Below, piece after piece: positions 1-8,535 of a stretch of DNA of 64,000 nucleotides. The DNA comes from Selenomonadaceae bacterium (GTDB lineage: Bacteria > Bacillota > Negativicutes > Selenomonadales > Selenomonadaceae): positions 186,001 to 250,000 of the forward strand of contig JAUNIB010000002.1 in NCBI GenBank assembly GCA_030523645.1, read 5' to 3'. Position 1 is the first letter of the stretch. Every line of letters starts with the position of its first letter. The notes beneath the pieces were generated by a model. It saw only the letters and a list, made by a program, of their open reading frames with translations, was not told the origin of the DNA and did not search any database. The position numbers and the translations under genes were made by a program.

Positions 1-152
1 GTCACCGCCTCGCTGAAGTGGGATATTCCTTCCGTTCATCGCAAGAAGCCGATTCAATCGGCGTCAATAATTTTAGCAAAGGACAACGCCCTTGTCAAAT
101 GAATAAGCGGCAAAATTCTCAAATCGTATTATATATAGGTAGATTTTATTCC
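1..152. other. window edge, no gene supported
   Basis: One + strand frame is open from base 1 to a TGA at 100-102 (33 codons), so this could be the 3' end of an upstream gene. The stretch is too short to recognise and has no clear terminator after it. Bases 103-152 are AT-rich. Nothing else is seen here. Confidence 0.2.
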
Positions 153-181
153 TTGACTAAAAGTGCCCAGCATGATAAAAT
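153..181 (+). promoter_or_regulatory. promoter of the polyamine operon leader
   Basis: TTGACT (153-158) and TAAAAT (176-181) are separated by exactly 17 bases, a strong vegetative-sigma promoter. Transcription would start near 188, about 400 bases before the first gene of the polyamine operon, and so produces a long untranslated leader. Confidence 0.7.
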
Positions 182-187
182 TAATTC

Positions 188-568
188 GATTTTTAGCCGG
201 ACGGATGACCTCTGTCCATAGCAATTATCACGGACCGCTCGATACCTTCGAGCCAAGGCCATACGGACAGCCGGGTCCACTGCCGATTGGCGGCTTCGGT
301 CGCCTTATTGATTGAGTTAAAAGCTCAAATTTTATAAGTTGGTTATCTAACCAAATGGTTTCTCGAAAACCTAACAGCGTATCGACGCTTACTTGTGAAA
401 CGGTCAATAAGAGGAGAGATGATTTTCTCCTCAATAGAGTAGTAAAAGTAATGGTTGCTATATAGACTCTGACGACTAAAATTCTGACCAGCCCCGGAAG
501 CATAAGGCTTGCCGGCAAAATAAAGGATTTCACAGACAGCGCATACGCCATGCGCTGTTTTTTATTTT
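188..568 (+). promoter_or_regulatory. long structured leader of the polyamine operon
   Basis: This untranslated stretch of about 380 bases lies between a strong promoter and an intrinsic terminator, 25 bases before the first start codon. It can form several local hairpins. One has a UUCG tetraloop (289-304, GGCGGC/GTCGCC), one is TTGAG/CTCAA around 314-330, and one is GAGGAGA/TCTCCTC around 412-433. The layout (promoter, structured RNA, terminator, gene) is that of a riboswitch or other attenuator. It does not match the lysine, SAM, guanidine, cobalamin, T-box or purine leader consensus motifs as I know them, and also lacks the hallmark motifs of tmRNA, RNase P RNA and SRP RNA. It could instead be a free small RNA. 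A polyamine or amino-acid ligand is only a guess from the genes downstream. Confidence 0.5.
536..567 (+). terminator. intrinsic terminator in the leader
   Basis: A perfect 9-bp stem (ACAGCGCAT, 536-544, with ATGCGCTGT, 550-558) encloses the loop ACGCC and runs into a T-rich tail. It ends 25 bases before the decarboxylase start codon, so readthrough would control the whole operon. Confidence 0.8.
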
Positions 569-592
569 GTGTTGTGGTGTGGGGTTGATGCA

Positions 593-2062
593 ATGATTGA
601 CAGAAAGACACTGGCCAGGATGCCTGAGCAGCAGAGGGCACCTATTTTCGAAGCACTGGAAAGATTCCGCCAGATGCGCGTTGTTCCCTTTGATGTTCCC
701 GGTCACAAACGCGGCCGCGGCAATCCGGAGCTGCGTGACTTCCTCGGCGAGCGCTGCATCGGCATCGATGTAAACAGCATGAAGCCGCTGGACAATCTCT
801 GCCATCCGGTCTCAGTAATCCGTGAGGCTGAACAGCTGGCCGCACAAGCCTTTGGTGCAGCCAATGCTTTCCTAATGGTCGGCGGTACCACCAGTGCTGT
901 TCAGTCCATGATTCTCACGGCCTGCAAGCGCGGTGACGAAATCATCCTCCCCCGCAATGTCCATCGCAGCGTAATCAACGCCCTCGTCCTCTGCGGCGCT
1001 ATCCCGGTATATGTCAATCCTGAGGTTGACCGCCGTCTCGGAATTTCCTTAGGCATGAAGCGTGAGGAGGTAGAGAAGGCAATCAAGCAGCATCCCAGTG
1101 CCGTTGCCGTCCTCGTAAATAATCCGACTTACTACGGTATATGCTCCGACCTGCGGGCCATCGTAGACATGGCGCACCGTCATGGTATGCTCTGCCTGGC
1201 CGATGAGGCCCACGGCACCCACTTCTACTTCGGTGACGACCTGCCGGTATCCGCTATGTCGGCCGGTGCAGATATGGCCTCCGTCTCCATGCACAAGTCC
1301 GGCGGCAGTCTCACCCAGTCCAGCTTCCTGCTGGCCGGGCCCGGCGTCCATGCCGGCTATATCCGTCAGATAATCAACCTGACGCAGACTACCTCTGCCA
1401 GCTATCTTCTCATGTCCAGTCTTGATATTTCCCGCCGCAACCTCGCACTCAGAGGCCGTGAGGTTTTCCGTCATGTCCGGGAGCTGGCTATTTACGCCCG
1501 GGATGAAATAAATGAAATCGGCGATTATTACGCCTTCGGTCAGGAGCTGCGGGACGGAAATGCCGTCTTTGACTTCGACTCCACCAAGCTCAGCGTTCAC
1601 ACCCTCGACATCGGCCTTGCCGGCATTGAGGTCTACGATACTCTCCGGGACGACTACGATATTCAGATTGAGTTCGGTGACTTGGGCAATATTCTCGCCT
1701 ACCTTTCCATCGGCGACCGCGTTCAGGATATAGAGCGGCTGGTGAGCGCCCTGTCGGAAATCCGCCGCCGCTATCGTCGCTCCCCCACCGGTATGCTTAG
1801 TCAGGAGTACATCGCCCCCGAGGTAGTGACCAGCCCGCAGGATGCGTTCTATGCAGCTGACATTTCCATCCCCCTCGAGGAAAGCCTTGGCCGTGTCTGC
1901 AGTGAGTTCGTCATGTGCTATCCTCCGGGCATTCCTATACTGGCTCCCGGTGAGCGAATCACTCAGGACATCCTCAACTACATACGCTACGCCCACGAAA
2001 AGGGCTGTCAGATGACCGGCCCCGAGGATCCGGAAATCAAGCGTATCAATGTATTGAAATAA
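593..2062 (+). CDS. speA: arginine decarboxylase (Orn/Lys/Arg decarboxylase, aspartate-aminotransferase fold)
   Basis: This is a PLP-dependent decarboxylase of 489 residues, close to the compact Firmicute SpeA/Cad family length. The PLP-lysine motif SVSMHKSGGS is followed by the LTQSS stretch typical of the family, and LADEAHGTH carries the conserved Asp that contacts the pyridine nitrogen. ATG 593 is preferred over the GTG eight codons upstream because GGGG lies 8 bases before it. Substrate specificity among Arg, Lys and Orn cannot be read from the motifs. Arginine is inferred because an agmatinase lies two genes downstream, which would turn the product agmatine into putrescine. It is the first gene of a five-gene operon and is preceded by an intrinsic terminator in the leader. 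Confidence 0.88.
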   Translation: MIDRKTLARMPEQQRAPIFEALERFRQMRVVPFDVPGHKRGRGNPELRDFLGERCIGIDVNSMKPLDNLCHPVSVIREAEQLAAQAFGAANAFLMVGGTTSAVQSMILTACKRGDEIILPRNVHRSVINALVLCGAIPVYVNPEVDRRLGISLGMKREEVEKAIKQHPSAVAVLVNNPTYYGICSDLRAIVDMAHRHGMLCLADEAHGTHFYFGDDLPVSAMSAGADMASVSMHKSGGSLTQSSFLLAGPGVHAGYIRQIINLTQTTSASYLLMSSLDISRRNLALRGREVFRHVRELAIYARDEINEIGDYYAFGQELRDGNAVFDFDSTKLSVHTLDIGLAGIEVYDTLRDDYDIQIEFGDLGNILAYLSIGDRVQDIERLVSALSEIRRRYRRSPTGMLSQEYIAPEVVTSPQDAFYAADISIPLEESLGRVCSEFVMCYPPGIPILAPGERITQDILNYIRYAHEKGCQMTGPEDPEIKRINVLK

Positions 2063-2121
2063 AGAATGCAAACGGTTTTCTGACAGACAGTCACACCGTA
2101 GAATTTTTGGAGGTAATAACC

Positions 2122-2988
2122 TTGGAAGTCTGGTTCAGTGAATACCATACTCCGGATGTGAAGCTCACCCTGCGGGTGAACAGCCAGCTCTACTCAGGCC
2201 AGAGCAACTACCAGCATATCGATGTATTCGACACCCCGGAGTTCGGACGGGTTCTCGCCCTTGACGGCAATATCATGCTCACCGAACGGGATGAATTCGT
2301 ATACGATGAGATGATTACCCATGTTCCCATGGCCGTTCATCCCAACATTTCCACCGTCCTCGTCATCGGTGCCGGTGACGGCGGTGTCGTCCGGGAGCTG
2401 ACCCGCTACGATCAGGTCACCCAGATAGACCTGGTAGAAATGGATCCGGATGTTATCGAGGTCTGCCGCCGCTTCCTGCCGGGAAACGCCAGCCGTCTTG
2501 ATGACCGCCGCGTTCATCTCTACTACGAGCACGCCTTGAAGTTCATCCGCCGCTGTGAAGATATGTACGACCTCATCATTGTCGACTCCAACGATCCCTT
2601 CGGTCCCTCCGAAGGCCTCTTCACCCGTGAGTTCTACGGCAACTGCTTCAAAGCCCTGAAAGAAGACGGCATCATGGTTAATCAGCAGGGCAGCCCTTTC
2701 TACAAGGAGGACGCCGATGCTCTGCAGCGAAGCCACAAGCACATCGTCAATACCTTCCCCATATCCCGGGTCTATCAGGCACATATTCCTACCTACGCTG
2801 CCGGCTACTGGCTCTTCGGCTTCGCCAGCAAGAAATATCACCCCATCGACGATTTGGATGTAGAGCGCTGGAACAAGTTCAACCTCCGCACCCGCTACTA
2901 TACAACACGGCTTCATCGGGGAGCCTTCTACCTCCCCGCATTCCTGGAAGAAATGCTGGTGGAGGTAGAACAAAATGTTGCCCAATAA
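2122..2988 (+). CDS. speE: spermidine synthase-like aminopropyltransferase
   Basis: A cytosolic aminopropyltransferase of 288 residues, normal for SpeE. The N-terminal beta domain starts EVWFSEYHTPDVK, closely matching Bacillus SpeE. The Rossmann domain has GAGDGGVVREL and VEMDPDVIEVCRRFLP, and the catalytic loop is VDSNDPFGPSEG. TTG 2122 is the likely start: GGAGGT sits 8 bases before it, and the residues after it align with the family start. SpeE normally uses decarboxylated SAM, yet no speD is seen in this operon and a complete carboxyspermidine route follows. The enzyme may therefore depend on a speD elsewhere or use another substrate. It overlaps the next gene by 14 bases. Confidence 0.9.
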   Translation: MEVWFSEYHTPDVKLTLRVNSQLYSGQSNYQHIDVFDTPEFGRVLALDGNIMLTERDEFVYDEMITHVPMAVHPNISTVLVIGAGDGGVVRELTRYDQVTQIDLVEMDPDVIEVCRRFLPGNASRLDDRRVHLYYEHALKFIRRCEDMYDLIIVDSNDPFGPSEGLFTREFYGNCFKALKEDGIMVNQQGSPFYKEDADALQRSHKHIVNTFPISRVYQAHIPTYAAGYWLFGFASKKYHPIDDLDVERWNKFNLRTRYYTTRLHRGAFYLPAFLEEMLVEVEQNVAQ

Positions 2989-3832
2989 CATTGAGACATT
3001 TATCGCCTGTGATGCCCCCTACGAGGAGGCACAGCTGGTAATCTACGGTGCCCCTTTCGACTCCACTACAAGTTACCGCCCCGGCACCCGCTTCGGCCCC
3101 TCTGCCATCCGTCACGAGAGCTTCGGCCTTGAAACCTACAGTCCTTACAAGGACAAAGACCTTACAGATTACAAGGTCTTCGACTCCGGCGATTTGGAGC
3201 TTTGCTTCGGCAGCAGTGAGGCTGCCCTTGCCGATATCGAGGAGCGGGCCGACATCATCATGAATGCCGGCAAATTCCCGCTGCTGGTAGGCGGCGAGCA
3301 TCTCGTCACTCTCCCGGCAGTCCGGGCTGCCCTGAAAAAGCACCCCGACCTCCATATCGTCCACTTCGATGCCCACACCGACCTGCGGGACGATTATCTT
3401 GGCGCCAAGCTGAGCCACGCCTGTGTCATCCGCCGCTGCCATGACCTCATCGGTGACGGCCGGATTCATCAGTTCTGCATCAGAAGCGGCGAGCGGGACG
3501 AATTCCGCTTTGCCGATGTTCATACAAACCTTCACAAATTTGATTTCACCGGTCTGGAAGAGACAGTCGCCAAGCTGAAAGAATCCGGCGTTCCCGTCTA
3601 CTTCACCATCGACCTTGACTGCCTCGACCCCTCCTGCTTCCCCGGCACAGGAACTCCGGAAGCAGGCGGCGTCACCTTTACCCAGCTTCTTAAAGCTATC
3701 GACCTGGTAACTTCTGCGAATGTTATTGCCGCAGATATAAACGAGCTTTCCCCCGGTCTCGACCAGTCCGGGGCATCTACCGCTCTCGCCTGCAAGGTTC
3801 TCCGTGAGCTGATGCTGGCCATCCTCAAGTAA
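2975..3832 (+). CDS. speB: agmatinase (ureohydrolase family)
   Basis: Hydrolyses agmatine to putrescine and urea using two Mn(II) ions. The protein has 285 residues, the normal length. The metal ligands are visible in three motifs: GGEH near residue 109, HFDAHTDLRDDY, and TIDLDCLDPSCFPGTGTPEAGG. The paired-Asp motif and the missing arginase signatures favour agmatinase over arginase or guanidinobutyrase, although these subfamilies are close. It overlaps the 3' end of speE by 14 bases, implying translational coupling. With the decarboxylase two genes upstream it completes the arginine-agmatine-putrescine route. Confidence 0.9.
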   Translation: MLPNNIETFIACDAPYEEAQLVIYGAPFDSTTSYRPGTRFGPSAIRHESFGLETYSPYKDKDLTDYKVFDSGDLELCFGSSEAALADIEERADIIMNAGKFPLLVGGEHLVTLPAVRAALKKHPDLHIVHFDAHTDLRDDYLGAKLSHACVIRRCHDLIGDGRIHQFCIRSGERDEFRFADVHTNLHKFDFTGLEETVAKLKESGVPVYFTIDLDCLDPSCFPGTGTPEAGGVTFTQLLKAIDLVTSANVIAADINELSPGLDQSGASTALACKVLRELMLAILK

Positions 3833-3870
3833 ATAAACACATATAAATATATAATGAAGGAGTAGTTAAT

Positions 3871-5145
3871 ATGAGTAGAGCCCTTATCATCGGCTGCGGC
3901 GGCGTTGCCACCGTTGCCATCAGCAAATGCTGTCAGGTCAGCGAGGTATTCACCGACATTTGTATCGCCAGCCGCACCGTATCCAAGTGCGAAGCTCTGG
4001 CTGCCAAGCTGGCCCCCACCACCAAGACCAACATCACTACCTGCCAGCTTGATGCCGACTATGCTGAGAATGTCATCAAAGTCATCAACGAATTCAAGCC
4101 TGATGTAGTCATGAATATCGCTCTTCCCTATCAGAATCTCGCCATCATGGACGCCTGCCTGGCTACCGGCGTTGACTACCTCGACACCGCCAGCTATGAG
4201 CCGGAAGATGTAAACGAGCCGGTATGGCGCGCCCGCTATGAGAAGCGCGTCAAGGAAAAGGGCTTCTGCGCTTACTTCGATTATTCCTATCAGTGGGAGT
4301 ACATGGAGAAATTCAAGGCCGCCGGCATCACCGGTCTTCTCGGCACCGGCTTCGACCCGGGCGTTACTCAGGCTTACTGCGCTCACGCCCTGAAGCACGA
4401 GTTTGACTCCATCGACACCATCGATATCCTCGACTGCAACGGCGGCGACCACGGCTATCCTTTCGCCACCAACTTCAACCCTGAGGTAAATCTCCGCGAG
4501 GTTTCCTCTCCGGGTGCTTACTGGGAGAACGGCCACTGGGTACAGATTCCGGCCATGTCCCAGAAGGGTGTCTATGACTTTGACGGCGTTGGCCCCAAGG
4601 ACATCTATCTCCTCCATCATGAAGAAATCGAGTCCATTGCCAAGAACATCCCCGGCCTGAAGCGCATCCGCTTCTTCATGACCTTTGGTCAGTCCTACCT
4701 GACCCACATGAAGTGCCTGGAGAATGTCGGCATGCTGGGTACTGAGCCGGTCAAGTTCAACGGCCAGGAAATTATCCCCATCCAGTTCCTGCGTACTCTC
4801 CTTCCTGACCCGGCCAGCCTCGGCCCCCGCACAGTCGGCAAGACCAATATCGGCTGCATTTTCCACGGCCTGAAGGACGGCAAGGAAAAGACCTACTACA
4901 TTTACAATGTCTGCGACCATCAGGAATGCTACAAGGAAGTCGGCAGCCAGGCTATCTCCTACACCACCGGCGTACCTGCCATGTGCGGTGCCCTGATGCT
5001 CCTTACCGGCAAGTGGAAGCGTCCGGGCGTCTACACCGTAGAAGAGTTCGATCCGGATCCGTATCTGGAAGCCCTGGACAAGTACGGTCTGCCCCGCCGC
5101 GAAAGCTACAACCCGGCTCCGGTCGAGATTCACCCCGTAGAGTAA
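3871..5145 (+). CDS. carboxynorspermidine/carboxyspermidine synthase (saccharopine dehydrogenase family)
   Basis: The 424-residue NAD(P)H-dependent enzyme would condense aspartate semialdehyde with putrescine (or diaminopropane) to carboxyspermidine (or carboxynorspermidine). A Rossmann motif opens the protein (ALIIGCGGVATVA), followed by the SRTVSKCEALAAKL stretch typical of this branch of the saccharopine dehydrogenase family. Later motifs are GTGFDPGVTQAY and LDCNGGDHGYPFATNF. AAGGAG precedes ATG 3871. The decarboxylase that acts on its product follows immediately, which strongly supports this role over lysine metabolism. Confidence 0.9.
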   Translation: MSRALIIGCGGVATVAISKCCQVSEVFTDICIASRTVSKCEALAAKLAPTTKTNITTCQLDADYAENVIKVINEFKPDVVMNIALPYQNLAIMDACLATGVDYLDTASYEPEDVNEPVWRARYEKRVKEKGFCAYFDYSYQWEYMEKFKAAGITGLLGTGFDPGVTQAYCAHALKHEFDSIDTIDILDCNGGDHGYPFATNFNPEVNLREVSSPGAYWENGHWVQIPAMSQKGVYDFDGVGPKDIYLLHHEEIESIAKNIPGLKRIRFFMTFGQSYLTHMKCLENVGMLGTEPVKFNGQEIIPIQFLRTLLPDPASLGPRTVGKTNIGCIFHGLKDGKEKTYYIYNVCDHQECYKEVGSQAISYTTGVPAMCGALMLLTGKWKRPGVYTVEEFDPDPYLEALDKYGLPRRESYNPAPVEIHPVE

Positions 5146-5156
5146 AATAACAAGGA

Positions 5157-5185
5157 GGCTGCTGCACACCAACCCTGCAGCAGCC
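5157..5185 (+). promoter_or_regulatory. intercistronic hairpin before nspC
   Basis: GGCTGCTGCA (5157-5166) pairs perfectly with TGCAGCAGCC (5176-5185) in the 70-base gap between the synthase and decarboxylase genes. The tail is only weakly T-rich, so it may stabilise or partly terminate the message rather than end it. Confidence 0.5.
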
Positions 5186-5216
5186 CCTTTAATTGTATAT
5201 AAGCAAAGGAACTATT

Positions 5217-6506
5217 ATGCGTCCACCTTTTCTTGGTCTGAAAGACTACGACATCAACGAATTATTCTCCGACAAGAACATCTCTACTCCCTGCTATGTA
5301 ATTGACGAAGCTGCCCTGAAGGCAAACGGTGAGAAGCTGACTGCCATCCGCAAAGCTACCGGCTGCAGAATTCTCCTTGCTCAAAAAGCCTTCTCCAACT
5401 ACGACCTCTACCCCGCCCTTGCCCCCTATCTGGACGGCACAGAGGCCAGCGGCATCTTCGAGGCGCGGCTTGGCCGTGAAGAAATGCCCGACAAGGAAGT
5501 TCATGTCTTCTGCGGAGCCTATCGTGAGAAAGACTTCCCCGAGCTGTTTGACTACGCCGACCATATCGTCTTCAATTCCATTCATCAGCTGGCAAAATTC
5601 GGCCCGGCAGCCAAAGCTGCCGGAAAGAGCGTCGGTCTTCGTATCAACCCTCAGCGCTCTACGCAGGAAGGTCACGCTATCTATGACCCCTGCGCTCCCG
5701 GCAGCCGCCTCGGCACTCCGCGCAATGCCTGGGATAAGGAGATGACGCCGGAGCTTCTCGATCTCATCGACGGTCTCCACAGCCACACCCTCTGCCAGCA
5801 GAACTCCGACGACCTGGCCACCACCGTAGAGGCTATCGAGGAGAAGTTCGGCGACATCCTGCCCCGTCTGAAGTGGCTAAATCTCGGCGGCGGTCATCAC
5901 ATCACCCGCCCCGGCTACGACACCGATACCCTTATCAAGACCATCAACCACCTTCAGGACAAATACGGCTTCACTGTCTATCTGGAGCCGGGCGAAGCCT
6001 GCGCCATCAACGCCGGCTATCTCGTCACCGAGGTACTTGATGTTCTCACGGAGAGCGCCTTCACCAATGAGGACGAGACCGACAAGCCGATTATCCCGGC
6101 CATTGTCGACGCCAGCGCTGCCTGCCACATGCCTGATGTCATCGAGATGCCCTATCGCCCGCCATTGATGGACGCCATCTCTCTTGAAGACGACATCGCC
6201 GAGGGCGAAACCTTTGAAGGCTGCGACGACCCGACTCTTGCCAACAATACCGCACCGAACTTCCCATATCGTCTCGGCGGCCCCACCTGCCTTTCCGGTG
6301 ACTCTATCGGTGACTATGCCTTTGCCGAGCCTCTCAAGGTCGGCGACCGGCTGGTCTTCGGCGACATGGCCATCTACTCCACCTGCAAGAACAACACCTT
6401 CAACGGTATGCCCCTCCCGGCAATCTATAAGCTCGGCGAGGACGGCACCGTCACTTTGCTGAAGTCTTTCGGCTATCAGGATTTCAAATACCGTCTCGGA
6501 AAGTAA
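5217..6506 (+). CDS. nspC: carboxynorspermidine decarboxylase
   Basis: This PLP enzyme of the alanine-racemase fold (429 residues) decarboxylates carboxy(nor)spermidine to (nor)spermidine. The PLP lysine lies in LLAQKAFSNYDLYP, a glycine-rich phosphate-binding motif is LNLGGGHHITRPGY, and the active-site Cys lies in GPTCLSGDSIGDY. It is somewhat longer than many NspC proteins; the extra residues sit mainly in a segment around 270-340. ATG 5217 is chosen over the upstream TTG because AAAGGA lies 6 bases before it. It is the last gene of the operon and is followed by a strong terminator. Confidence 0.92.
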   Translation: MRPPFLGLKDYDINELFSDKNISTPCYVIDEAALKANGEKLTAIRKATGCRILLAQKAFSNYDLYPALAPYLDGTEASGIFEARLGREEMPDKEVHVFCGAYREKDFPELFDYADHIVFNSIHQLAKFGPAAKAAGKSVGLRINPQRSTQEGHAIYDPCAPGSRLGTPRNAWDKEMTPELLDLIDGLHSHTLCQQNSDDLATTVEAIEEKFGDILPRLKWLNLGGGHHITRPGYDTDTLIKTINHLQDKYGFTVYLEPGEACAINAGYLVTEVLDVLTESAFTNEDETDKPIIPAIVDASAACHMPDVIEMPYRPPLMDAISLEDDIAEGETFEGCDDPTLANNTAPNFPYRLGGPTCLSGDSIGDYAFAEPLKVGDRLVFGDMAIYSTCKNNTFNGMPLPAIYKLGEDGTVTLLKSFGYQDFKYRLGK

Positions 6507-6540
6507 TAACCACAAGTCAATTTCTCTACTCAATAAAAAT

Positions 6541-6592
6541 ACCCGTCTTGTTCATGCGTTTCAGTTGCATAAACAAGACGGGTTCTTTTTTA
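6541..6592 (+). terminator. terminator of the polyamine operon
   Basis: ACCCGTCTTGTT pairs with AACAAGACGGGT, a 12-bp stem, followed by TCTTTTTT. It lies 35 bases after the nspC stop. Confidence 0.9.
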
Positions 6593-6627
6593 TAAAAAAG
6601 AAGCCCCCCGACACTGCGAGGTGCTTC
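6592..6627 (-). terminator. terminator of the Rpn-family gene
   Basis: Read on the minus strand, GAAGC..GCTTC with a GC-rich inner stem is followed by CTTTTTT. It lies just downstream of the convergent nuclease gene. Confidence 0.6.
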
Positions 6628-6647
6628 CCTAAATTTCACTAATCTAT

Positions 6648-7613
6648 TTAGCAGACTGACAAACCATTGGCTGTGGCCAATTCTACAATTCTCTCTGTCG
6701 GTAGTTTAGTGATACGAGCAATCATATCCAGAGACAACTTCTCTTTAAGCATATCAAGAGCTACTTCCGACTTTCCTTTCTCTATACCTTCCTGACGGCC
6801 TTCTTGACGGCCTCTGTTCAAAATATCCTTTGCCTCGTAATTAAGAATCTTTCCGCCCATGACGCTCTTCACTCCTTCCACAATCAATTCGTTATGTCTA
6901 GCCAAGCTGGCAACAATTACATTTACCATCTCTTTTATAGCCTTTTGGCTAAAAGATGTCAAGTCCCCTGATTCAAGCACAAGACTTAGCTTGGTTTCTA
7001 TTATAGCATATTCGTTGATGATTTCAGCGAGCTTTTCTTTATTATTCCCTACTGCTTTAATCTGTCGTTCCAATACGAATGCATAGAACGGTATCAGGAA
7101 ATACAGTTTTCGTTCAAAGATGTCGTCCAGTGTATAGCTTTGCATTTTCATTACCGCAATGTCGTAGGACAGTTCTCCGCCGGGTGTTATCATCCGAATG
7201 GTCATCTTGTCCTTCAGCTTCTTGCTGAAGCGGAGATACAGTACACCGGTATGTGGGAAGGTGACAGTCAACACATTACCATCGAGTTCCTTCGGGTCAA
7301 GAGCAATCTGTGTGTCATATTCAAAGAGTCTTACGAGCATACTGCTGTCACCGGTACTCTGACATTCCAAATGGTACTTTTTATCTGTTTCCCCTTTTAC
7401 AACAAAACTGCTATCGGTTATTCTTTTCTCTCCCGGTCCGTCCTGCTGATTAAGAAAATGCTCGTTCTGTCCAAAAACAATTTGCTCGTCTCCGCGATAA
7501 TTTTCCCCGAACATTTCATTTATTACCGGCAGCACCAGCTCCGGGCAGTCATTTATCAATGTATGGAACACATCATCATAAGGGGTTCCTATATATGAGT
7601 TCTCCTGCAACAT
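6648..7613 (-). CDS. Rpn family recombination-promoting nuclease / PD-(D/E)XK transposase-like protein
   Basis: A 321-residue protein of the Rpn/PDDEXK_2 family, whose members are nucleases related to transposases and often occur in many copies per genome. The N-terminal region has TPYDDVFHTLI, then the catalytic core RITDSSF...YHLECQS (metal-binding Asp and the Glu-x-Gln variant of ExK). A helical middle follows, and the C-terminus carries the RQEGRQEGIEKG repeat and a terminal alpha-helical tail common in this family. ATG 7613 is selected by AGGAGG five bases upstream. Codon usage is more AT-rich than that of the flanking genes, consistent with acquisition. Its target and biological role here are not known. 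Confidence 0.8.
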   Translation of the reverse strand: MLQENSYIGTPYDDVFHTLINDCPELVLPVINEMFGENYRGDEQIVFGQNEHFLNQQDGPGEKRITDSSFVVKGETDKKYHLECQSTGDSSMLVRLFEYDTQIALDPKELDGNVLTVTFPHTGVLYLRFSKKLKDKMTIRMITPGGELSYDIAVMKMQSYTLDDIFERKLYFLIPFYAFVLERQIKAVGNNKEKLAEIINEYAIIETKLSLVLESGDLTSFSQKAIKEMVNVIVASLARHNELIVEGVKSVMGGKILNYEAKDILNRGRQEGRQEGIEKGKSEVALDMLKEKLSLDMIARITKLPTERIVELATANGLSVC

Positions 7614-7780
7614 CAACACCTCCTGTGAATATTATAGCGCACGTTCGTTAAAATTCCAAACATCTAATCTATTATCAACCAAAATATTTTCTAAAATTTA
7701 TTCCTTTACTATTTCAAAACATCACACATAAGCCATATCGCCAGTGAGAAGAGCAAATCGGCTGCAAGCGTCGGAGCGCG

Positions 7781-7824
7781 GCAGCGAAGCTGATATCTGC
7801 CCTAGAAGGTATCAGCTTCGCTGC
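7781..7824. repeat. 15-bp perfect inverted repeat
   Basis: GCAGCGAAGCTGATA (7781-7795) is the exact complement of TATCAGCTTCGCTGC (7810-7824), with a 14-base loop. Imperfect complementarity continues outward over about 25 more bases each side. There is no T-tract, so it is not an ordinary terminator. Confidence 0.8.
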
Positions 7825-7891
7825 TTCACCGCTTCGGCGTGAGCGAAGAAGAGCTTTTCTCCCTGGTGGGTGCTGATGTATCGGATGATGC

Positions 7892-8089
7892 TTAGTAGCT
7901 AGGGATGCTGAGTGTCTGCAAACCTGACACAAAGGCACCCATCGGGAACGAAAGGAAAGAAAAAGCGATAACGCCAAGCACGGCATAACTGTGTTCCTGC
8001 TGCATTGCTCGTATGTGGCGCAAGGAACCATCGATATAATTGCGCCGTTCATCTTTGATGCATCTTCTGCGTCCATCAACAGTTGACAA
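7892..8089 (-). CDS. possible small membrane protein
   Basis: This weak candidate of 65 codons starts at a TTG with AAGGA just upstream. It has a charged N-terminal half (GRRRCIKDERR) and one hydrophobic segment (YAVLGVIAFSFLSFPMGAF) that could span a membrane. There is no family match I recognise, and it could be chance. It is listed because it is the only protein-like reading of this stretch. Confidence 0.2.
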   Translation of the reverse strand: MSTVDGRRRCIKDERRNYIDGSLRHIRAMQQEHSYAVLGVIAFSFLSFPMGAFVSGLQTLSIPSY

Positions 8090-8285
8090 ATCCTTATGTG
8101 GGAGCTACCACACTGCGTATTTGTCGCCCGTCGCTGTACGCACAATCTGCATCAATCTGATACGGCTCATTAATCGATGTTTCCTTGTATACCTCTCATG
8201 TGCAAAACCGGGGCTCCGCAGTGTATCCCGTCAATTGGCAAATACGCTCAATATTCCGAAAATGCAATAATGTTATCCCTATAGA

Positions 8286-8325
8286 CAGGCCCGGGGCTCA
8301 CAATGTGAGTCCCGGGCCTGTTTTG
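8286..8325 (+). terminator. strong GC-rich hairpin with short T-tract
   Basis: CAGGCCCGGGGCTCACA pairs with TGAGTCCCGGGCCTG and is followed by TTTTGCG. No coding gene ends nearby on the plus strand, so it may close an unrecognised RNA or a decayed gene in 7.7-8.28 kb. Confidence 0.65.
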
Positions 8326-8535
8326 CGTTATATTTTACTCCAATTAAAACTAAGACAGTCTGTAATAAGAAGGATTCTTTCCCTTAAATCATCGTGCATA
8401 ATAAGGGAATCACGGGCTATATTCAAACTGACATAGGTCAACCTTTTTTTATGCAGAAGTGTTCTTTTTTAGCTATCATCTGCATTCTCATTTCGGAATA
8501 TTTTCAAAATTTGACGAAGGTTCCAAAAGCATGCA

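Larger units (their letters stand above)
7614..8535. other. gene-poor region with inverted repeats
   Basis: I see no confident gene in these 920 bases. The stretch holds the Rpn gene's upstream region (AT-rich, 7630-7715), a large inverted repeat (7781-7824), a weak small ORF on the minus strand, and a strong hairpin terminator (8286-8325). Bases 8330-8535 are AT-rich and show nothing I can name. Confidence 0.5.

Noticed and set aside
380-410. Third copy of the extended palindrome family in the polyamine leader
   Set aside because: Only the 9-mer GCTTACTTG is shared with the elements at 40.8 and 43.3 kb, and no nested arms are present.
188-568. tmRNA, RNase P RNA, SRP RNA or a known riboswitch
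   Set aside because: Hallmark motifs of these RNAs and of lysine, SAM, T-box, cobalamin and purine leaders are not found by eye.
3598-5172. 524-codon open frame opposite the carboxynorspermidine synthase gene
   Set aside because: High GC and biased codon use leave the opposite strand open; the plus-strand protein has family motifs and a ribosome site, the antisense has neither.
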